Shown: positions 1 to 5,473 of the stretch, in pieces
How positions within the stretch are numbered: position 1 is the first letter of the stretch
How the letters are laid out: each line of letters starts with the position of its first letter
Source of the DNA: SD8 sp035528475
Lineage (GTDB): Archaea; Halobacteriota; Methanomicrobia; Methanomicrobiales; Methanospirillaceae
Assembly (NCBI GenBank): GCA_035528475.1
Contig: DATKYO010000106.1
Span: 1 to 5,473 of the forward strand
DNA length: 5,473 bases
Reading direction: 5' to 3'
Notes under the pieces: model-generated
The model's input: only the letters and a program-made list of their open reading frames with translations
Databases searched by the model: none
What the model was told of the DNA's origin: nothing
Made by a program: the position numbers and the translations under genes

Positions 1-300
1 CATTGTGGTTTAATCCAACATTGGGACGACGATAAATTTTTGCCCGAACTAACGAGACACCGCCCCGTGCCTAACGCCCGGTTGTATACTGCTTGATGAT
101 TTTGGCATCATCGTAAAGAGCATCAGGCGAACCTCTCCAGAACGGGTTTAAATCCCGAGTTTTGGCTTTGGATTGAATCTGTGTAAGGGAGTACTCACCA
201 GATTATTTTAAAAATACTTTAGTAAGAAACACCCGTCGCATCTGAATTATCAGTTAGATGGATCGATACTAATCGTTTCAGGCGAATGGTGAAAAATATC
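1..300. other. Unassigned left-edge region, possibly structured or degenerate RNA sequence
   Basis: No convincing gene is seen. The only plus-strand open frame from the left edge is 31 codons ending at a TGA at 94-96, too short to call. The stretch holds a 6-bp hairpin (GATGAT 95-100 with ATCATC 107-112, loop TTTGGC) and a second one (CGGG 143-146 with CCCG 154-157, 7-nt loop TTTAAAT) that resembles a tRNA T-arm. Several strings recall the 3' end of 23S rRNA in the right order: ACGAGACACC near 52, GGTTGT at 80, TAAAGAGCATC near 114, GTGTAAGG near 181 and GATACTAATCG near 264. Spacing differs from real 23S rRNA and the key sarcin-ricin string is not intact, so it is not called as rRNA. It could be a decayed rRNA piece, an unrelated structured RNA, or chance. 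Confidence 0.3.
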
Positions 301-506
301 ACAATGAATTAACTTCCTAATTTCCAGCCTTTTCGATGCGGCGATTACTGAAGGGACGAAGTTTTTCATTTGGAATTTAGATTATTTTTCTTTCTACGTT
401 TTTTCATACCGTGTTCAATCATAACAAATTCCTTAAACATCTTATCGCAGAGTTCATGAAAAATAAGGTTAATATGTGAAGATTGTATCGAATTTTCAAG
501 TAATAA

Positions 507-537
507 AATTTATTTATTAATTTTAATTAATGAAATT
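507..537. repeat. AT-rich inverted repeat (dyad)
   Basis: The core is a perfect inverted repeat, ATTAATT at 516-522 and AATTAAT at 525-531, separated by TT. Outer arms AATTT (507-511) and AAATT (533-537) can also pair, slightly off-centre. It lies about 140 bases before the start of the serine hydrolase at 671. It could be a regulator site or only the by-product of very high A+T content; no known operator is recognised. Confidence 0.4.
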
Positions 538-541
538 GCAG

Positions 542-566
542 TATTTTGGCCTGTTTCAGCAAAATA
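542..566. repeat. Stem-loop upstream of the first hydrolase
   Basis: TATTTTG (542-548) pairs with CAAAATA (560-566). Inside, CTG (551-553) pairs with CAG (557-559) around a TTT loop, leaving a two-base bulge (GC) on the left side. It is followed by a run of A rather than T on the plus strand, so it does not look like a terminator for plus-strand transcripts. Its role is unknown. Confidence 0.4.
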
Positions 567-601
567 AAAAATGTGAGGCCCAGCTGGAATAAACTATTTG
601 G

Positions 602-642
602 TATAAGAAAACGACTCCCTTTACATTATTTCCTTATAAATA
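602..642 (+). promoter_or_regulatory. Candidate archaeal TATA boxes for the first hydrolase
   Basis: Two TATA-like elements precede the gene: TATAAGA at 602-608 and TTATAAATA at 634-642. The second is the better match to an archaeal TATA box. With the usual start about 25 bases downstream, however, it would begin the transcript near 663 and cut the ribosome-binding site. The first would give a leader of about 40 bases that keeps that site. The sequence alone does not decide between them. Confidence 0.4.
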
Positions 643-658
643 ATTCCGGACTGAAAAT

Positions 659-663
659 GAGGT
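659..663 (+). promoter_or_regulatory. Ribosome-binding site GAGGT
   Basis: GAGGT is complementary to the pyrimidine-rich 3' end of archaeal 16S rRNA and lies 7 bases before the ATG at 671. It supports that start codon. The gene at 4338 uses a similar site at the same spacing. Confidence 0.6.
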
Positions 664-670
664 TGGGGTC

Positions 671-2083
671 ATGAGATGGAAAATTGCAGGAATTCTTCTG
701 GTAATCATTATTTGTGCTGCCGGCTGCGTTACATCTCCCAAGACAGCAGAAAGCGGTGGGCAGAATGTCGCTGTTTGTGCGACGGCACCGCTATCAAATG
801 CTAATGAAGCAGTCGCAATAAAGCTTGACGAATACATGACGGCGCTTGCCAGTGCCGGTCGGTATGACGGGGCCGTGTTTGTGGAAAGGGACGGGACCGT
901 CCTCCTCTCGAAAGGATACGGCATGGCAAATTATGAGTTCTCCGTTCCCAACACCCCGCAGACTGTATTCCCGATCGGCTCGAATACCAAGCAGTTCACC
1001 GCGGCCGGTATCATGAAGCTGCAGGAGCAGGGACTGCTGAATGTCACCGACCCGATCTCGTGGTATATCCCTGATACCCCGCAGTGGAAAGATATCCGGA
1101 TCTACAACCTGCTGAACCATACTTCGGGTATTCCCTCCGAGGGAGGGTTTCTTATGACCGATCCTGCAGATATCGCGCTTCCCGAACTCGTGAAGCGGTT
1201 TAAAACGCTACCCCTCACATTCGAGCCCGGGAAAGGTTATACCTATTCCAATAACGGCTACATCACGTTAAGTTACATCATCCAGCAGGTATCGGGCCAG
1301 CCATATGACGAGTACCTTCAGGAAAATATCTTCTTACCCCTCGGGATGACCAGCACCGGGCAGGATAATGCGCGCGATGTTTTTACCAACCGTGCATCCG
1401 GTTATACCACGATGGACGGGAAGCAGATTCATTACGATCTCCAGAACATCCACAACTCGTACGGTGCCGGATCGCTACACTCTACGACAGAAGATCTCTA
1501 CCGGTGGGAGAAAGCATTCCACACCCCTGGTGCCATTCTTTCTGGGCAGTCACTCGATGCGATGGTCGAATACGAGTTTGGGATTGTCGGGGCCGTGATG
1601 GACAACCGCACCGTCATCGGCCACGGCGGGCGCAATTTTGGGTTTATTTCTTACACGCTCTATTTTCCGGATGAGGACGTGACCATAATGTTCCTTTCAA
1701 ACCATGACAGAACCCCGATGGTAACCATCACCAAAGACCTATCGGCGATTGTCTTTGACAAGCCGTATTCACAGCCGCAGAAGATTGATCGCAGGGCCGT
1801 TCCCCTGACTACAGAAATGTTTGAGGAATATTCCGGGATCTATACTCCTGTGTGGGAGAAGACATGGACGGTTACCGTATTTCCTGAGGGGGGCCGCCTG
1901 TTTTACACCTCGGCTGTGCCCCATGAGACGGTTGAGCTCTTCTTTGAGGGCAATGATACGTTTTTTGTGACTCCCGAGTCAGCAGACTCGTTCATATTCA
2001 CGCGGGACAGGAGCGGGAAGGTCGATGGGTTTGAGATGTATACACTGGAAGGCTCGATTGACAGGGTAGTGAAGGATTCATGA
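671..2083 (+). CDS. Exported serine hydrolase, beta-lactamase class C / PBP-like family (HGG type)
   Basis: This 470-residue protein belongs to the serine beta-lactamase-like superfamily (Pfam Beta-lactamase), whose members act as peptidases, esterases or transpeptidases through an acyl-serine intermediate. Residues 5-18 form a hydrophobic signal ending in AAGC, with Cys19 a likely lipid-attachment cysteine, so the protein probably sits on the outer face of the membrane. The catalytic set is complete: SNTK (Ser104, Lys107), the conserved NHTSG (149-153), YSN (Tyr192 to Asn194) and HGG (318-320) in place of the class C KTG. Residues from about 381 to the end form a beta-rich domain like the C-terminal domains of this family (DUF3471-like). 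The ATG at 671 is supported by GAGGT and by the signal sequence directly after it. The substrate cannot be read from sequence; a true beta-lactamase or murein enzyme is unlikely if the host lacks murein. The family call is firm and the function open. Confidence 0.9.
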   Translation: MRWKIAGILLVIIICAAGCVTSPKTAESGGQNVAVCATAPLSNANEAVAIKLDEYMTALASAGRYDGAVFVERDGTVLLSKGYGMANYEFSVPNTPQTVFPIGSNTKQFTAAGIMKLQEQGLLNVTDPISWYIPDTPQWKDIRIYNLLNHTSGIPSEGGFLMTDPADIALPELVKRFKTLPLTFEPGKGYTYSNNGYITLSYIIQQVSGQPYDEYLQENIFLPLGMTSTGQDNARDVFTNRASGYTTMDGKQIHYDLQNIHNSYGAGSLHSTTEDLYRWEKAFHTPGAILSGQSLDAMVEYEFGIVGAVMDNRTVIGHGGRNFGFISYTLYFPDEDVTIMFLSNHDRTPMVTITKDLSAIVFDKPYSQPQKIDRRAVPLTTEMFEEYSGIYTPVWEKTWTVTVFPEGGRLFYTSAVPHETVELFFEGNDTFFVTPESADSFIFTRDRSGKVDGFEMYTLEGSIDRVVKDS

Positions 2084-2291
2084 AAAATCCTGAAGATGAT
2101 ACGAATAACGGGCAGAAATATTTAGATATCTCCATTTTTTGGCCGTGAAGGTGGCCGATAGAGATATTGAAAGTATCTTCGGCTTGACCTACGGGGTATG
2201 ATGGGTATGCCCTAACCCGATCGCTGTTGAACCGGACACTGCTGTAACATATCACAATGCTTTTGTTTCAACGACCTACAAACTCCCTTTC
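2084..2291. other. Spacer between the two hydrolase genes
   Basis: These 208 bases hold the T-rich tract at 2134-2140 and a weak TATA-like string, ACATATCA, near 2247-2254. The latter could drive the second hydrolase with a leader of roughly 15 bases. No ribosome-binding site is visible before the ATG at 2292. The frame of the second hydrolase stays open back to a TGA at 2199-2201 but has no ATG, GTG or TTG, so the gene cannot be extended upstream with a usual start. The length of the spacer argues against tight co-transcription. Confidence 0.5.
2134..2140 (+). terminator. T-rich stretch, possible terminator after the first hydrolase
   Basis: A run ATTTTTT lies about 50 bases after the stop codon at 2081-2083. 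Archaeal RNA polymerase commonly terminates at T-rich tracts in the non-template strand, so it could end this transcript. No strong stem precedes it, and a weak GGCC/GGCC pairing follows it. Confidence 0.3.
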
Positions 2292-3833
2292 ATGAAATCC
2301 CGCTCCAGACGAGATCATTTCCTGTTCCTTGCAGCCTCTCTTGCGATCTGCCTGATCCTCACCCCGTCCTGTGCAGCAATACAGGACTCTGCAAAACTCT
2401 ACGATTTCGATGCATTCGTCACCCGAACAATGGCTGAATACGACGTTCCGGGTGCGGTTATTGGCATCGTGGAGAACGACACTGTCGTATACTTGAAAGG
2501 ATTTGGTGTCCGGGAATACGGGAAACCGGCACCCGTAGATCCCGACACCCGGTTTCAGGTCGCCTCGGTAACCAAGTATATCACCGCCGGGGCGATCGGC
2601 ACGCTTGTTGATGAGGGAAAACTGGACTGGGACACTCCCGTTGTCACGTACCTGCCGGGCTTTGTGTTGAAGGATACCTATGCCGGGCAGCACGCCACGC
2701 TCCGCGACCTGCTTGCCCACCGCTCGGGCCTGAAAGCATACGATGGCGGGCTGCTGGGCAGGGTTGGGTATTCCAACCTGGAGATGCTCGAACAGATGCG
2801 GTATCTCGAGCCTGGAAGCAGTTTCCGGGAGTGTTCTCAGTATTCGAACGCGGGATTCTTTATTGCGGGGGAGGTGGCAGCAGCGGTGGACAACCGGAGC
2901 TGGGAAGATTTAACCGATGCCCGGATCCTGCGCCCGCTCAACATGACCCGGTCGGGGACCCAATTTGAGACTTTATACTTTGACGAGAACCATATTGCCG
3001 GCCATATAGGGTCTGATGGAGGAGTCTCTATAATGCCCCTTGAGGTTGATGCTTTCCCGGCAGCAGGACAGGTCGTCTCAACCGGCAGGGACATGACCCA
3101 GTGGATGCGGATGATCCTTGCCGGGGGTTTGGTTGACGGGAGGCAGATCCTGAAACCCGAGACAATTAAGCAGATTCATGCAGCGAGCATGCCCCTTGGG
3201 TCTAATGGGCCGCTCAGTGACCCGAACGGGGCAAATGGAATGGGTTGCGACTCTTATAATTTCCTTGGTGAACGGGTGATTGAGAAGAACGGGGCACTCA
3301 ATGGTGTTCGGTCTATTGTAACACTCATTCCCGGTAAAAAGAGCGGGATCGTCGTTATCGCGAACAAGAACCTTGTGGTTTTCCCGGAAGCAGTCCGCAC
3401 CGAGTTCCTCGAACGATATATCGGGAAGAGTGAAGTCGACCTTCAGGCCAAAGTGAAAGCCCAGCAGGCTATGTGGGACATGCTCGGCCAGACATCGCCC
3501 ACCCCCTCAAATCCCGGCCCGGCAAAGCTCGATCCCTCAATGATAGCGGGAGTCTACCAAAGCGATCTCTACGGAGAACTGCAGGTGAACCCGGGCCCGG
3601 ATGCGGGGAACATGACCATCCAAATGGGCCTAAACAGGTTCCCAGGGACGATTACCCACTGGACAGATGACACCTGGTACCTCTCATGGCCGAATCCGGA
3701 TGACATGGCCGGGTTTGTAACATTCACCCCCGGATTGTCAGGATCCGTTACCGGCATAACATCTGATGAATTCGGCCCGTTTGTCCGTACAATTCCGGGT
3801 CTGCCTGATCTGTCCAAACTTCCCTTTTTCTGA
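2292..3833 (+). CDS. Exported serine hydrolase, beta-lactamase class C / PBP-like family (KNG type) with C-terminal DUF3471-like domain
   Basis: This 513-residue protein is of the same superfamily as the gene before it, but diverged. A basic start with SRR at residues 5-7 is followed by a hydrophobic stretch (about 10-26) and a possible cleavage site after CAA near residue 29. The SRR then FL arrangement is close to a twin-arginine signal but has one extra residue, so Sec or Tat export is undecided. Cys27 leaves a lipoprotein possible. Catalytic motifs are SVTK (Ser92, Lys95), AHRSG (142-146), YSN (Tyr184 to Asn186) and KNG (332-334), the last nearer the classical KTG than the HGG of the neighbour. 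A proline-rich linker near 401-410 leads to a beta-rich domain (about 413-500) resembling DUF3471. The ATG at 2292 has no visible ribosome-binding site but is the only usual start that keeps the signal peptide. Probably a membrane-external peptidase or esterase; the substrate is unknown. Confidence 0.9.
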   Translation: MKSRSRRDHFLFLAASLAICLILTPSCAAIQDSAKLYDFDAFVTRTMAEYDVPGAVIGIVENDTVVYLKGFGVREYGKPAPVDPDTRFQVASVTKYITAGAIGTLVDEGKLDWDTPVVTYLPGFVLKDTYAGQHATLRDLLAHRSGLKAYDGGLLGRVGYSNLEMLEQMRYLEPGSSFRECSQYSNAGFFIAGEVAAAVDNRSWEDLTDARILRPLNMTRSGTQFETLYFDENHIAGHIGSDGGVSIMPLEVDAFPAAGQVVSTGRDMTQWMRMILAGGLVDGRQILKPETIKQIHAASMPLGSNGPLSDPNGANGMGCDSYNFLGERVIEKNGALNGVRSIVTLIPGKKSGIVVIANKNLVVFPEAVRTEFLERYIGKSEVDLQAKVKAQQAMWDMLGQTSPTPSNPGPAKLDPSMIAGVYQSDLYGELQVNPGPDAGNMTIQMGLNRFPGTITHWTDDTWYLSWPNPDDMAGFVTFTPGLSGSVTGITSDEFGPFVRTIPGLPDLSKLPFF

Positions 3834-3850
3834 ACTGATGCTGCCGACAA

Positions 3851-3867
3851 TCCTATTTCCCCTTTTT
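3851..3867 (+). terminator. Pyrimidine-rich tract, possible terminator after the second hydrolase
   Basis: About 20 bases after the stop codon at 3831-3833 there is a pyrimidine-rich stretch ending in five T (3863-3867). Archaeal transcription can end at such T-rich DNA without a stem. The support is the base composition and position only. Confidence 0.3.
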
Positions 3868-3886
3868 GCACGTCCATAAAAAACCC

Positions 3887-4012
3887 ATGGCTCTCAATCA
3901 GGAATTTCTCCTATTTACACAAGGAGTCATTGTGGGGAATCTTTGCAACATATGTCATTGGGGACCTTATGCAATTCCTTTCCCGATTGAGTTCGAGAGG
4001 GAAACTGAATAG
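3887..4012 (+). CDS. Doubtful 41-residue ORF with a CxxCH motif
   Basis: An ATG at 3887 opens 41 codons ending in TAG at 4010-4012. The product contains CNICH (Cys20 to His24), which has the form of a haem c attachment or metal-binding motif. There is no ribosome-binding site before the ATG, no signal peptide as haem c attachment would need, and part of the frame covers a direct repeat. I do not recognise the product. It is most likely chance and is listed only because the motif is visible. Confidence 0.12.
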   Translation: MALNQEFLLFTQGVIVGNLCNICHWGPYAIPFPIEFERETE

Positions 4013-4120
4013 GTATTTTTCTCTTTTCTTGATGGGCATATCCTAATTTATCGTGTTTGATAGGGTCTATATGGATAATTTTCACTGTATATACGCAGCA
4101 ATAACAAAAAAAGTGTATAA

Positions 4121-4204
4121 ATGGGAGATTTAAGCGAGATATTTGGCATGAACTCCCAAATTATCACGCGTGAAGAAAGAATCAGAGTTTATGTCACTCT
4201 CTGA
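4121..4204 (+). CDS. Doubtful 27-residue ORF or gene remnant
   Basis: An ATG at 4121 directly follows a TATA-like string (GTATAA at 4115-4120) and opens 27 codons ending in TGA at 4202-4204. The product has a natural-looking, charged composition (for example ITREERIR) as in the N-terminus of a longer protein. After the stop the same frame is open for 12 more codons to a TAA at 4241-4243. No ribosome-binding site is visible and the stop lies in the right arm of a stem-loop. It could be a truncated gene start or chance; no family is recognised. Confidence 0.15.
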   Translation: MGDLSEIFGMNSQIITREERIRVYVTL

Positions 4205-4207
4205 TTT
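4179..4207. repeat. Stem-loop in the spacer before the SBBP-repeat gene
   Basis: AATCAGAG (4180-4187) pairs perfectly with CTCTGATT (4199-4206) across an 11-base loop, with a possible added G-T pair outside (4179, 4207). No T run follows, so it is not a clear terminator. It may be an RNA element or protein-binding dyad about 90 bases before the TATA box of the next gene. Confidence 0.4.
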
Positions 4208-4293
4208 GCGACCATGCAGCCTGATCAACTGATACCTGTTTAAAACGCTTCATGCGTAAAAAGAGGGAAAAAACAAGATTATCATCAGATGCG

Positions 4294-4302
4294 TTTATAT
4301 AG
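4294..4302 (+). promoter_or_regulatory. Archaeal TATA box of the SBBP-repeat gene
   Basis: TTTATATAG is a near-perfect archaeal TATA box, the best in the window. Transcription would be expected to start near 4323, giving a short leader that still carries the ribosome-binding site at 4326-4330. The element lies about 40 bases before the ATG at 4338, which fits a dedicated promoter for this gene. Confidence 0.65.
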
Positions 4303-4325
4303 TATGGATTCATCATTGAAAATAA

Positions 4326-4330
4326 AGGTG
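4326..4330 (+). promoter_or_regulatory. Ribosome-binding site AGGTG
   Basis: AGGTG matches the archaeal anti-16S sequence and lies 7 bases before the ATG at 4338. Together with the signal peptide it fixes the start of the partial gene. Confidence 0.65.
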
Positions 4331-4337
4331 GCAATTT

Positions 4338-5473
4338 ATGAAAATTGAACGCATCGTGCTGTTATTATTACTCTTGGTGCCATTTTCCGGAGTCCTCTGT
4401 TTTTGCGCCGCAGGGGATATAACTGACGCAGGAGTACCAGTTATTATCCCATATACCTATCCCACTGACGGGGATGGGTTAACCCTACTCGATCCCGATG
4501 AGACAACCATAACATTTGCCTCGCTACCCCTTGTTTTTATTCGAAATGCAGGCCAGTTCCGCAACGATATTCTCTTTTCAGCAATATCAGATGCCGGCCC
4601 GGTCTCGTTCGGAAGCGAGGGGTCAGAACTCCGTCTCACCTCACCCGAGACGGGCCAGACCACATTGATCGGTTACCGGTTCGAAGGCATCTGTGGCGAG
4701 AGCCTGGTCGAAGGGGAGGAACAGCTCGCCTGCGAGGCTAACTTCTTTTACGGGAAGGATTCGTCGCAATGGGTAACAGGCGTGGATACATACCGGGCGC
4801 TTCGGTACGTCGATCTCTACCCAGGAATCGATCTCCTCTACGAAGGAGTCAGCGACGGCCTCAAGAGTACCTATATCGTCCGGCCGGGTGCAGACCCAGA
4901 ACAGATCTTAATTGAATACTATGGACATGAGGAGATCTCCGTCGCAGATGACGGGACACAGGTCCTCTCCACCGCTGCCGGAACCATCACCCACAGCGCC
5001 CCGTACTGTTACCAAGTGATCGACGGATCGCTTGTCGAGGTGTCCTGTGATTATTCCACTACTGACCAGGGATATGTCGGTTTTAGGATCGGCGACTATG
5101 ACAGGGATCACGACCTGATCATAGACCCGGTTCTCCAGTACAGTCTCTATCTCAAGGGTGTCGGCATGTATGATGCCAATGGTGTAGCCCTCGATTCCGG
5201 GAGAAATGCATACGTCACAGGTGTTACATATACCGCACCCTATGTGGTCCCGCCCGGAAGCAGCGGGTTTTCCAATGCCGGCGGGACCGACGTCGTTGTG
5301 GTCAAGATCAATTCTGACGGGACCGTTCCACTCTACATCAGCTACCTTGGAGGAAGTGGTGATGAAACCGGATATGGTATCAGGGTGGACACGGATGGAG
5401 GAGCCTACCTTGTCGGGACAACCAACTCCACCGATTTCCCGGTGGCAAATCCGCTCCAGGCATCTCTCGCAGG
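4338..5473 (+). CDS. Secreted SBBP-repeat beta-propeller protein with N-terminal DUF7948-like domain (3' end outside window)
   Basis: The first 378 codons of a larger gene are present, open to the window edge. Residues 6-20 are a leucine-rich signal peptide core, with likely cleavage after CAA near residue 25, so the product is exported. Residues about 64-265 match the N-terminal domain found before SBBP repeats: an NAGQ motif (70-73), then YRALRYVDLYPGIDLLYEG (152-170). From about 270, SBBP-type repeats begin: GVALDSGRNAYVTG (282-295), then GTDVVVVKINSDG (316-328) and SYLGGSGDETGYGI (335-348) ending in TNSTDFP (362-368). Such repeats form beta-propeller blades, and these proteins are usually long, surface-located and often carry further PKD-like or anchor domains; those would lie beyond the edge. 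Ligand and role are unknown. Start, promoter and ribosome-binding site agree. Adjacent exported hydrolases suggest a cell-surface region but not one operon. Confidence 0.9.
   Translation, partial: MKIERIVLLLLLLVPFSGVLCFCAAGDITDAGVPVIIPYTYPTDGDGLTLLDPDETTITFASLPLVFIRNAGQFRNDILFSAISDAGPVSFGSEGSELRLTSPETGQTTLIGYRFEGICGESLVEGEEQLACEANFFYGKDSSQWVTGVDTYRALRYVDLYPGIDLLYEGVSDGLKSTYIVRPGADPEQILIEYYGHEEISVADDGTQVLSTAAGTITHSAPYCYQVIDGSLVEVSCDYSTTDQGYVGFRIGDYDRDHDLIIDPVLQYSLYLKGVGMYDANGVALDSGRNAYVTGVTYTAPYVVPPGSSGFSNAGGTDVVVVKINSDGTVPLYISYLGGSGDETGYGIRVDTDGGAYLVGTTNSTDFPVANPLQASLA

Larger units (their letters stand above)
301..633. other. AT-rich noncoding spacer upstream of the first hydrolase
   Basis: This stretch is conspicuously AT-rich compared with the genes and has no open frame with a ribosome-binding site. 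It contains an AT-rich dyad around 507-537 and a hairpin at 542-566, listed separately. On the minus strand a stop-bounded frame of 47 codons (366-509) has only an internal ATG at 438-440, giving 24 residues rich in lysine. That may be chance or a gene remnant. Nothing else is recognisable. Confidence 0.6.
3834..4337. other. Long AT-rich spacer before the SBBP-repeat gene
   Basis: These 504 bases contain no convincing gene. They hold a T-rich tract near 3863-3867, a short near-direct repeat (GTCATTG followed by GGGGA, at 3926-3938 and 3954-3965), two tiny ORFs (3887-4012 and 4121-4204), a stem-loop at 4179-4207, a 4-bp hairpin (ACGC 4245-4248 with GCGT 4254-4257), and the TATA box and ribosome-binding site of the next gene. 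Further TATA-like strings occur near 4069-4074, 4088-4093 and 4116-4120. The density of promoter-like and stem-forming strings suggests regulation, or a decayed small gene. Confidence 0.6.

Noticed and set aside
94..161. tRNA-like parts: an anticodon-arm-like hairpin and a T-arm-like hairpin
   Set aside because: About 30 bases separate the two arms, no D-arm is visible, and the acceptor ends do not pair, so no tRNA fold can be drawn.
69..258. Integron attC-like ends (GCCTAAC at 69-75, GTTAGAT at 252-258)
   Set aside because: The ends pair only partly, the span is too long for an attC site, and no L-box pair or cassette gene is present.
657..674. Five-codon ORF (ATG at 657) whose TGA overlaps the hydrolase start codon
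   Set aside because: It is too short to distinguish from chance, and the ATG overlaps the ribosome-binding site of the real gene.
634..1120. Minus-strand open frames under the first hydrolase gene
   Set aside because: They are shadows of a gene with intact catalytic motifs and have no start signals or recognisable products of their own.
2080..2148. 22-codon ORF overlapping the first hydrolase stop by ATGA
   Set aside because: It has no recognisable content, is very short, and runs into the T-rich possible terminator.
2268..3094. Minus-strand open frames under the second hydrolase gene
   Set aside because: Both lie antisense to a clear coding region with catalytic motifs, and the products resemble no family.
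4457..5111. Minus-strand open frames across the third gene
   Set aside because: They lie antisense to the clear signal-peptide, DUF7948-like and SBBP coding frame that begins at 4338.

Overview
The window looks like chromosomal DNA of a methanogenic archaeon, most likely Methanomicrobiales-like (Methanoregula or a relative). This is an inference. It rests on an archaeal TATA box (TTTATATA), anti-16S ribosome-binding sites (GAGGT, AGGTG) each 7 nt before a start codon, AT-rich spacers around G+C-richer genes, and an SBBP-repeat surface protein of a kind common in those genomes. No marker gene proves the taxon.

Layout: positions 1-670 carry no convincing protein gene. The first ~290 bases are less AT-rich, hold short hairpins and a few strings faintly like the 3' end of 23S rRNA; the rest is AT-rich with a dyad and a hairpin. 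Two complete plus-strand genes follow, at 671-2083 (470 aa) and 2292-3833 (513 aa). Both encode exported serine hydrolases of the beta-lactamase/penicillin-binding-protein superfamily (Pfam Beta-lactamase, class C type) with a small beta-rich C-terminal domain. They are diverged paralogues: the first ends its active site with HGG and has a lipoprotein-like signal, while the second has KNG and a basic, near-Tat signal peptide. A 504-base AT-rich spacer (3834-4337) holds T-rich stretches, a hairpin, two doubtful tiny ORFs and the best promoter in the window. A third gene starts at 4338 and runs off the right edge: a secreted protein with an N-terminal DUF7948-like domain followed by SBBP beta-propeller repeats.

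All three genes are on the plus strand and encode exported proteins, but the spacers (208 and 504 bases) and separate signals suggest separate transcription rather than one operon. A murein-less methanogen has no classical penicillin-binding-protein substrate, so the two hydrolases are better viewed as peptidases or esterases acting outside the membrane, next to a surface-protein gene. I see no CRISPR array, no complete tRNA or rRNA, and no intact insertion sequence. I found no clear new system. The points most worth following are the unlike pair of hydrolases, the cut-off propeller gene and the odd noncoding left end.
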